In this document: positions 53,419 through 61,900 of the stretch, one piece after another | Numbering within the stretch: the stretch's first letter is position 1 | Layout of the letters: every line of letters starts with the position of its first letter | DNA from: Flavobacteriaceae bacterium CP2B | GTDB lineage: Bacteria > Bacteroidota > Bacteroidia > Flavobacteriales > Flavobacteriaceae | NCBI GenBank assembly: GCA_001683825.1 | Contig: LXTR01000070.1 | Location: forward strand, 159,495-223,494 | Reading direction: 5' to 3' | DNA length: 64,000 nucleotides | The notes under the pieces: model-generated | Seen by the model: only the letters and a program-made list of their open reading frames with translations | Told to the model about the DNA's origin: nothing | The model's database searches: none | Made by a program: the position numbers and the translations under genes

Positions 53419-54537
53419 ATGAAAAACGCTCTTTTAAGTATCATCTGTTTGTTACCTTTCGTGCTTTTTTCTCAAGCCACTGATATCAAGAAAAAAGTGT
53501 TGATGGTCGTCAGTAGCTATGGAAAAGATATGGGATTGGTAAGACCAGGCTACGAGTTTGATGAATTCTCCCAGGCATATTTAATTTTTAAAAACAATAA
53601 TTTATCCATAGATGTAGCCAGCCCCAAGGGGGGGAGGGTTGAACCAGACCAATACAACAAGGATAAACCATATAACAAAATACTTTTAGAGGACAAGTAC
53701 GCCCTGAGTTTGTTGGAAAATACAAAAGCTACAGCCACTATAAATGCAGATAACTACAATGCCATCTATGTTGTTGGTGGTAAAGGGGCCATGTTTGATT
53801 TACCTTACGACCCTTCACTTCAAGAAATTGTATTGAATTTGTACCAAAGAGATAATACCGTTATTTCTTCCGTTTGTCATGGACCAGCAGCTTTTGTAAA
53901 TATCCTGTATAATGATCAGTACATTATAGACGGTGTAGCACTCACCGGTTTTTGCAATACGGAAGAGGAGCTTTTTGGGAAAAAATGGGTTAGGGAGTTC
54001 CCTTTTAGCCTGGAAACCAAACTAAAGGCAAGAGGGGCCATATTTAAGCAAACCGATTTTATGCTATCGAAAGTTGTGGTATCAGGAAAGTTTGTCACAG
54101 GTCAAAATCCCTTTTCAACAACAAGATCTGCAGAAGCAGTAGTTGAATCTTTAGGACTAAAACCCGTCAAACGAGCACTGTACAACGATGAGAGGAGTGC
54201 CTATTTTATTCAGGACATACTGGATAAAGCAAAAACCATTGCATGGGCTGAAATGGAACTGGCCAAAAACGAAGCTAAATACGATATACAATTAATTGCT
54301 GCCTATGGATACTATAAGATCTTGGCTTCCACAGAAAACAGGGAAGACTTGATAAAGGGTGTTGAATTGGTAGAGTTGACCTTACCCTACTTTTTTAATG
54401 AAAACCTGTTACTTTTATTGGCCAAAACCCATGCGTCACTGGATAATAAGGAAAAAGCGAGGCACATAGCAAATGAATTGATTGCTAAAAACCTTTTGGA
54501 AGAAGCATCAGAAAAATTACTTGAAGAATTGAACTGA
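53419..54537 (+). CDS. Secreted DJ-1/PfpI (Hsp31-like) protein with C-terminal extension
   Basis: A 372-residue protein with signal peptide (ALLSIICLLPFVLFSQ). DJ-1/PfpI domain (about residues 22-250): KKVLMVVSSYGKDMGLVRPGYEFDEFSQAYLIF, VVGGKGAMFDLP, and the nucleophile elbow VISSVCHGPAAFVN (Cys then His). This is the Hsp31/glyoxalase III-like branch. The C-terminal 115 residues are helical, with a TPR-like feel (ELVELTLPYFFNENLLLLLAKTHASLDNKEKARHIANEL). A detoxifying or chaperone role in the periplasm is likely. Confidence 0.85.
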   Translation: MKNALLSIICLLPFVLFSQATDIKKKVLMVVSSYGKDMGLVRPGYEFDEFSQAYLIFKNNNLSIDVASPKGGRVEPDQYNKDKPYNKILLEDKYALSLLENTKATATINADNYNAIYVVGGKGAMFDLPYDPSLQEIVLNLYQRDNTVISSVCHGPAAFVNILYNDQYIIDGVALTGFCNTEEELFGKKWVREFPFSLETKLKARGAIFKQTDFMLSKVVVSGKFVTGQNPFSTTRSAEAVVESLGLKPVKRALYNDERSAYFIQDILDKAKTIAWAEMELAKNEAKYDIQLIAAYGYYKILASTENREDLIKGVELVELTLPYFFNENLLLLLAKTHASLDNKEKARHIANELIAKNLLEEASEKLLEELN

Positions 54538-54648
54538 TATAAAATTGCATTGAAAATCAGGCAATGGATTAAATTGGACAGTTAAGCAGTCCTAAAAGGG
54601 GGTAGCTTACAGACAGATTAAGAGGAAAAAATAAATAAAAAAAGTCTT

Positions 54649-55008
54649 ATGCCACATTTTGTAATAGACTGTTCAAAACAAATTGTAGAACAGAAGTTGC
54701 CAGAAGAGATCATGCAAGAAGTTTATGATGCAGCAAAATCAACCGGATTGTTTTTGGCAGAAGAACTAAAAATAAGAATTAATCCCTTTCACTATTACAG
54801 TACAGGAAACACCAGAGATGACTTCATCCATGTTTTTGCTAATATTATGGAAGGAAGAAATACCGGACAAAAAGCGAACCTGTCAAAACAAATCATTACA
54901 ACCCTAAAAACAATGTTTCCAGAGGTTCCTGTAATTTCTATAAACATAAGAGATTTTGAGAAAGCCACGTATTGCAACAAGGAAATGGTTCAAACCTTAA
55001 TTCAGTAA
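54649..55008 (+). CDS. CHMI-like tautomerase (5-carboxymethyl-2-hydroxymuconate isomerase family)
   Basis: A 119-residue protein starting MPHFVIDCS, giving Pro as the first residue after Met removal, the catalytic base of the tautomerase superfamily. 'IRINPFHYYSTGNTRDDFIHVFANIMEGRNTGQKANLSKQI' matches the core of CHMI. None of the other homoprotocatechuate degradation genes is near, so it probably acts on another keto-enol compound. Confidence 0.85.
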   Translation: MPHFVIDCSKQIVEQKLPEEIMQEVYDAAKSTGLFLAEELKIRINPFHYYSTGNTRDDFIHVFANIMEGRNTGQKANLSKQIITTLKTMFPEVPVISINIRDFEKATYCNKEMVQTLIQ

Positions 55009-55010
55009 AA

Positions 55011-55766
55011 ATGAAGAAAGCATTCTTAGCATTATTGATCGTATTATTTGTCATGGCGTGTGACAATGAAGAAAACAAAAAGGGAAGGATACTGATTATA
55101 GTTTCGAATACTGAGGACATGGGGGACCCTGAAAAACATTTTGCAGGGAACAACCTGTGGGAAGTAGCACCCCCTTACCATATATTTGTTTCCCACGGCT
55201 ATAAAGTGGATTTTGTTTCGCCCACTGGAGGAAAAGTACCATTCTCCATGGACCCTGTTGGAATAAGCAGTTATACCATTAAGTATGAAAATTTTAATGG
55301 CAATGTCGAAAATTCATTAACCCCTGAATTCGTGGATTATACAAACTACAAAGCCGTTTTTATCGGTGGTGGGTATGGACCATTGTTTGATGTTGCCAAT
55401 AATGAAAATTTATTGTCAATAATAGCTGAAATTTATGAAAATGGAGGAATAGTGGGAGGTTGCGGGCATGGACCTGGTGCCTTTGCAAATGTTAAGCTTA
55501 GCAATGGTGAGTATATGGTTAAAGATAAAAAGGTGACCGGATTTCCAAATTCGACTGAGGTCACCAAAAGTTGGGCCAAAGAGGGAACGTTATTACCTAT
55601 AATGCTGGAGGATCAATTAAGAAAAAACGGAGCCATATTTCAAACCAAAAGTGATTTGAATGATAAACATGATGTGGTAATCGATGAGAGAATAGTGACG
55701 ACTATGTTCCTTCCCTCTTCCGCAATAGTGGCAAAAGAAATGATAAATGAAATTGAAAAAAATTAA
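55011..55766 (+). CDS. DJ-1/PfpI family lipoprotein
   Basis: About 251 residues with lipoprotein signal (FLALLIVLFVMAC). DJ-1/PfpI domain: RILIIVSNTEDMG, FVSHGYKVDFVSPTGGKVPFSMDP, VFIGGGYGPLFDV and nucleophile elbow GGIVGGCGHGPGAFAN (Cys-Gly-His). It is the second DJ-1-like gene in this run, only 2 bp after the tautomerase gene. Likely membrane-tethered in the periplasm, handling reactive carbonyls. Confidence 0.85.
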   Translation: MKKAFLALLIVLFVMACDNEENKKGRILIIVSNTEDMGDPEKHFAGNNLWEVAPPYHIFVSHGYKVDFVSPTGGKVPFSMDPVGISSYTIKYENFNGNVENSLTPEFVDYTNYKAVFIGGGYGPLFDVANNENLLSIIAEIYENGGIVGGCGHGPGAFANVKLSNGEYMVKDKKVTGFPNSTEVTKSWAKEGTLLPIMLEDQLRKNGAIFQTKSDLNDKHDVVIDERIVTTMFLPSSAIVAKEMINEIEKN

Positions 55767-57506
55767 TGCCGACAATGTTGAAGCGCAATTCTTAAGCGAA
55801 AATCATAGGTTATAATCCAAAATGGGTAGTTACATGACACGTTGTAGCTTAACTGTGGAAATTTAAAGTGAAAACATGTTAAGAAAAAGTGCTTATAAAA
55901 TTCCCGCTTTAATCACTAAAGTTGAATTAAATGATTGATGTCTTATACGTATTCTTACCCAGTTAAAACTTATTGCTCGATTTAATATTGATTGCCACCA
56001 GGGTCAGGAGCGCAGCGAGTACTCCTGCGTTTGATTTTGTACGTAGGTGAGAAACATAGGACCGCATGCTGTCAGGCGTTTCCCGCCCACGCAGCGGCTC
56101 ACCCCTCACTGCGAAAGCGCCACCTGTTCTTCCGAGGTTTTCGGCCGAATAGGATACATTGATTGCTTTCAGGATCACGAGCGTAGCGATTGATCCTGTT
56201 GTTACGCATTGCAGCGCTTTGCGGGTTTGGTATTTGCACAAGGGATGGCTATTGTTTGCCTGCGTACTTTCCCATGGATTCTTTTTATTGGCTATCCGCA
56301 AGCTTGTTGCAGGTAGATGCGGTAACTTATACCCGGGGTGGGGTCAGGGGCCCCAGTCCTCATCCCAAACTGTCGCTGAAGGAAGTGGGTCAATCATTAA
56401 GGGAGGTAAAGGCAAAGGCGCTCAAGATTCGCCAAAGCGTATGCTATGGGATCATTTCGCCGGTCAGCTGCAAGGATCCTGCAGGGAGATATGGTAACTT
56501 ATTCCCGGGGCGGGGTTTGGCACCCCTCGCTATCAGCATGGTTTTATATCGTCTTATGGACAACGCTCACATATAAAACTCCGAAGCTCAGCCCCAAACA
56601 CCTGTACCATCCCGGGACTGATGGCGCCAGGTCGGGATAAAGTGTGGCAGGGGCGGGGTTAAGAATCCCAAACCTCCGAGCCAATTCGTACTCCTTTGTT
56701 TAGACATCGCAAAAAAGATAGGTAATAGGAAGCAGTGTAAAGATAATCTTGAGACTTCAGAATAATCAATGCTCTATAGCATGTTAGCGATACCGCAGCG
56801 AAGGCTACATCCAGGGCATCAATGGGCTCTCTCTGAAAACTCCAGCGTAGTTTTTTATCGGATTCCGTGCCATTCACCCAAATACATCGCCAAGAATCGG
56901 TGACTATCCGTAGTAGCAACTTTTTGTTAGACATATCTCCGCGAATCCATCTGCCAACCGATGAATGGTTTTTGTGATGTTTCCAGATCCAATTCTATTT
57001 TGGCCTGATTGTTATTATGTTTTTTTCTTTCTTGACACCCATTTTTATTTGTCATACTTAATATACCATGGTATCCAAATACGGTGATAATTTAGTACGG
57101 GCGTATTCTATTCAGGATTAAAAGTTTATGGCTTATGGGCGTTTGCCTGGTTAAAAAAAATGAAAAAATGAATATCAGAATAGGCGAAATACTGCTTATC
57201 TTTCTCGTTTTTTTTAACACCTATAAGGTTTCAATGGCGCATTGGGATGAAGCGCTAATGCGCATTAATAGGTATCTCATTGTTATATACAAGTCCCTTT
57301 GTTTCCCGGAATACAAGGATGTTTGATGTCAGAAAAATGGTGTCATCAAGTTTACGCCAATAAAGCCAAATGGCAAGTTTTAGGATCGATTTCTAAAAAG
57401 ACGGGTATGTCTTCCTTCAAAAATCACCTTGCCCCGGAAATAGGGGAGTTGTCATATGGCTTTGTAGCCTTTACATCGCCGGAGCCTTACCTAAAATTAT
57501 TGCAGT
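55767..57506. other. Gene-poor stretch with REP-like hairpins and degenerate repeats
   Basis: About 1.74 kb without a gene I can support. Two related hairpins are at 56005-56027 (CAGGAG/CTCCTG) and 56170-56198 (CAGGATCA/TGATCCTG), with similar AGCGNAGCGA loops. Two GC-rich direct repeats GGTAACTTAT(A/T)CCCGGGG are at 56321 and 56493, with a third, weaker GGGGCGGGGTT near 56651. Short frames (55963-56301 minus, 56659-56934 minus, 57299-57514 plus) show no recognisable domain. It looks like decayed or repeat-rich intergenic DNA. Confidence 0.6.
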
Positions 57507-58649
57507 TTGTTTAATATCTTGTTGATCTCTTCCATTTTTGGTTTTGTTTTAACCACCTTGTTGTTCTTTAAAAAATCCACACAACCCAAGGCCACCTTTT
57601 TCCTTGGGTGCTTTTACTTCTTGCTTTCCGTCTATGCGCTGCAGGCCTTTATTATCGATGGGGGCTATCTTGAATATGCCCCCTGGTTCTTTCTGTGGCC
57701 CCTCATCCCGTATAATCTATTTGCCGTTCCCATATACTTTTATTTTATAACGGTCCTCGAAGATCGATTCAGGTGGAAAAACAGCTATCTGCTGCTATTC
57801 CTTCCCTGTGCCATAGGTGTGGTAGATGTGGGGTATGTGTATCTGCAGCCGGATGCGGTATACGATGGTCTTCGACTTCAGGCGACCACCGATCCCAAGA
57901 GCAGGATGCATGCCGGTTATTGGCTGTTAAACCTGGATCAACATATGTTTATGCGCCATGTTTGGCAGTTCGCTGCCTTAATGATCGTCCTGCCCCGGGT
58001 AATGAGGTTTATGAGGACAGAAGCTTCGGCTCGTCTGAAAATGATTTTAAACCGATGGCTTTTGGTTTTCTGGTTCATATTGACTTTGTTCGCCCTATCG
58101 GCCACCTTGTACGCCTTGCTAAACATGCTCGGAATCAGCATATTCGATAAAAGTGCCCTGGTGCCCATTGTCCTGTACCTGATTATGACCTTTATCGGGG
58201 TAATCCCGATTTATTTTCCTACCATCCTTCATGGTTACCCCCAGGCGATCAAAGAGGGATCAGGTTCCAATGAGATTTCGGGACAGGAATTGGATAATAG
58301 GTTTGGTTTGGATGCAAGGGAGATAGAACACAAATTGGAGCTTTTGGTACGAGAGGAATTTCATTTGCAACAGGATTTTAACCTTACCAACCTGGCCCGG
58401 GAACTGGAGATGCCGGCACATCATTTGTCCTATTTCATTAAACAGCATTTTGGTCTGAGTTTTACTTCCTATAAGAACCACCTGCGTATGGAGCGCGCCA
58501 AGAAACTGATCAAAGAAGGTTTTTTGGAGACCAATACCATGGAAGCCCTTGCCTGGGAGTGCGGCTTTGCCAGTAGAAGCTCTTTTAGTAAGGCCTTCAA
58601 AAATACAATGGCACTTAACCCCAGTGAATATGCGCTACAACACCGGTAG
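57507..58649 (+). CDS. Membrane-bound AraC-family transcriptional regulator
   Basis: A 380-residue protein that appears to start at TTG. The N-terminal 240 residues carry about seven hydrophobic helices (e.g. FGFVLTTLLFFK, FFLWPLIPYNLFAVPIYFYFITVL, LVPIVLYLIMTFIGVIPIYF). The C-terminal 110 residues are an AraC-type double helix-turn-helix: FNLTNLARELEMPAHHLSYFIKQHFGLSFTSYKNHLRMERAKKLI and MEALAWECGFASRSSFSKAFKNTMALNPSEY. It likely senses a signal at or across the membrane and may control the large surface-protein gene 278 bp downstream. Confidence 0.88.
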   Translation: MFNILLISSIFGFVLTTLLFFKKSTQPKATFFLGCFYFLLSVYALQAFIIDGGYLEYAPWFFLWPLIPYNLFAVPIYFYFITVLEDRFRWKNSYLLLFLPCAIGVVDVGYVYLQPDAVYDGLRLQATTDPKSRMHAGYWLLNLDQHMFMRHVWQFAALMIVLPRVMRFMRTEASARLKMILNRWLLVFWFILTLFALSATLYALLNMLGISIFDKSALVPIVLYLIMTFIGVIPIYFPTILHGYPQAIKEGSGSNEISGQELDNRFGLDAREIEHKLELLVREEFHLQQDFNLTNLARELEMPAHHLSYFIKQHFGLSFTSYKNHLRMERAKKLIKEGFLETNTMEALAWECGFASRSSFSKAFKNTMALNPSEYALQHR

Positions 58650-58705
58650 GCCCCTCTGACTTATTTGCATATCTCCCTTTCCCTTCATTTAAGGCTCTGC
58701 AAGGA

Positions 58706-58730
58706 GGTGTCCAGATTAAATCCGGACACC
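58706..58730. other. Hairpin/operator-like inverted repeat
   Basis: GGTGTCC (58706-58712)/GGACACC (58724-58730), with GAT/ATC pairs inside. No T run follows, so it is more likely an operator or RNA hairpin than a terminator. It sits between the AraC-type regulator and the giant surface-protein gene. Confidence 0.45.
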
Positions 58731-58927
58731 AATATACCTGTCTTAAATACAATACATCTTTAATTACATTGTTTTTTTGCAGACTATACGACAAACATAA
58801 TAAAGAAAAATCCTACATAGTTTAAATGCACTTGCGCCCGTTTTAAATCCTAAAAAAAGTCATGGCAATTCCTGTGGGCTGTGTGTTTTAACTGAAACCG
58901 CTCAAAAATTTTAATCAACCAAATCTT

Positions 58928-61900
58928 ATGACAACTATCATCAAATTTCTGCTCCTTGCCCTGTGCTGGCTCAATTGCGGCAGCTTGTTGGCCCAGGGCG
59001 AATTCATCACCACCTGGAAAACCGACAACCCCGGCACAACCGATGCCAACAGCATTGAAATTCCTACCGGGGGCGGTACCTTTTCCTATACGGTGGACTG
59101 GGGCGACGGTTCCACCGATACTACCGTGTACGCCGGCAACGCCACCCATACCTATGCCACCCCGGGTACCTATACCGTCAGCATCAGTGGGGATTTCCCG
59201 CACCTGAAATTTGATTTTGGAGGTGATAATGAGAAACTGCTTTCGGTGGAGCAATGGGGAGACCAGGTATGGGGCTCCATGTCGTATAGCTTTTACAATT
59301 GTTCGAATATGGTCATCAATGCGACCGATGCACCGAATCTTTCAGGAGTTACTGATATGTCTGGTATGTTCTTGGGTGCCAGTTCATTTAACCAGGATAT
59401 CAGCAACTGGAACGTCTCAAATGTAGGCAACATGAATAGCATGTTTTCTAATGCCTATTCCTTCAACCAGGATATAGGCGGCTGGGACGTTTTTAATGTC
59501 GACGACATGCATGCCATGTTTAAAGATGCATCATCCTTTAATCAGGATATCGGCACCTGGGATGTGAGTCTGGTAAGGGATATGAGTGAAATGTTCCAAG
59601 GGGCTACGGCCTTCAACCAGGATATTGGTGCCTGGACCATAGAATATGTAAGGTCTATGAAGAAGATGTTTCGTCATGCGACCGCTTTTAATCAAAGTCT
59701 TAACGGATGGGACGTAAGCGGAGTATGGGACATGAGCGAGATGTTCTGGGGTGCAAGTAGCTTTAATCAGAACATCGGTTCTTGGTCTGTTTACAATGTG
59801 CAGGATATGAGCTATATGTTTTACGAAGCAACCTCCTTTAACCAGGATATCAGTGGCTGGAACGTAGGCAGTGTGCGACAAATGAGCTTTATGTTTTATG
59901 GTGCAAGTTCTTTTAACCAGGATATCAGCAGTTGGAACGTCTCTAATGTGGGAAAAATGTCCAATATGCTCGACGGTACGAGTTTTTCACCCCAGAATTA
60001 CGACAAATTATTGAACGCATGGAGTGACCTTTCATTACAAGGTTTTGTTGCTTTTGGTGCCGGCAACAGCACTTATTGCAGTGGAGGGGACGCCCGCCAA
60101 AAGATCATCGATGATTTTGGCTGGACCATTACTGATGCTGGAAAGGGTTGCCCTTTCATCACCACCTGGAAGACGGATAACCCCGGGAAATCCGATGACA
60201 ACAGCATCGAAATTCCTACCGGAGAAGACTACACCTTTGCCTATACGGTAGATTGGGGCGATGGCTCCATGGATAATACGGTCTATACCGGTAACGCCAT
60301 CCATACCTATGCCACGCCGGGCACCTATACGGTGAGCATCAGTGGGGCTTTTCCGCATTTACAATTTCGCTTCTACGAGGATACCGACGGGGATAATAAA
60401 AAACTGCTTTCTGTAGAAAAATGGGGGAGCCAAGTCTGGGAATCTATGGAGAGTAGCTTTGCCTGGTGTTCCAATTTGGTTATTAATGCAACAGATGTAC
60501 CCGATCTATCCCAAGTTTATAGTATGCGCTATATGTTCCAGGGGGCAACTTCTTTTAACCAGGATATCAGCGGCTGGAATGTGTCTAATGTTGTCGATAT
60601 GAATTCTATGTTCTACGCTGCCACCTCCTTTAATCAGGATATCGGTAGCTGGGATGTGTCCAATGTGTACGATATGACGTATATGTTTTACGATACCCCC
60701 GCTTTTAATCAGGACATTGGCGGTTGGAACGTATCCAATGTAAAATACATGCTGTATATGTTCTGGAAGGCAACCGCCTTTAACCAGAATATTGGCGGCT
60801 GGGATGTGTCCAACGTAGTCAATATGGAATGGATGTTCCGAGAGGCAACGGCTTTTGATCAGGATATCAGTGCCTGGAATGTGGGCAATGTAACCAATAT
60901 GTTCTATATGTTTCTTGAAGCAACATCCTTTAACCAAGATATTGGCGGCTGGGACGTGTCCAGTGTAAACGATATGCGTGGGATGTTCTATGGTGCAACT
61001 TCCTTTAACCAGGACATTGGTGGCTGGGACGTTTCCAATGTATCCACCATGTCACAATTGTTCCTGAGGGCAACATCCTTTAACCAAGATATCAGCGGCT
61101 GGGATGTGTCCAGTGTAAACAATATGAGTGGTATGTTCTACAAGACCCCCTTTAATCAGAACATTGGCGGTTGGGACGTATCCAGTGTAATCAACATGTC
61201 ATATATGTTTGAGGAGGCAACCGCCTTTAACCAAGACATCAGTGCCTGGAATGTGGGCAATGCCACCAACATGTCAGAGATGTTTGAGAGGGCAACCTCC
61301 TTTAACCAGGACATCAGCGGCTGGGATGTGTCCAATGTGAACAATATGTCTGAGATGTTCCGGGATGCAACCGCCTTTAATCAAGATATAACTGGCTGGG
61401 ATCTGGGTAATGTTATAAACATGGAAAATATGTTTCAACAGGCCACCGCTTTTAATCAAGATGTTGGTTCTTGGAATGTTGGAAATGTCACTAATATGAA
61501 GGGAATGTTCTTGGGCGCAACTTCTTTTAACCAGGACCTCAGCGGCTGGGATGTGTCCAATGTAAACGATATGACAGAGATGTTCAAGGATACCGAACTC
61601 TCTAGGGAAAACTATGACAAGCTCCTAAACGGCTGGAGTGCTCTGACCCTGAAGAACGGGGTGGTTTTTGATGGAGGCAACAGTAACTATTGCGATGGGG
61701 CGGATGCGCGCCAAAAGATGATTGATGATTTTGGATGGACCATTACCGATGCCGGGGAAGATTGTCCACCGCCATTTGTCACCACCTGGAAGACTGATAA
61801 TCAAGGAGCTTCTGATGATAACCAAATCATCATTACAACCGGGACCGGAACCTTTGCCTATACCGTAGACTGGGGGGATGGCTCCACAGATAATACGGTA

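Noticed and set aside
56659..56934. 91-residue minus-strand frame and neighbouring short frames up to 57514
   Set aside because: No recognisable domain, start context or neighbour relation; left as unassigned DNA.
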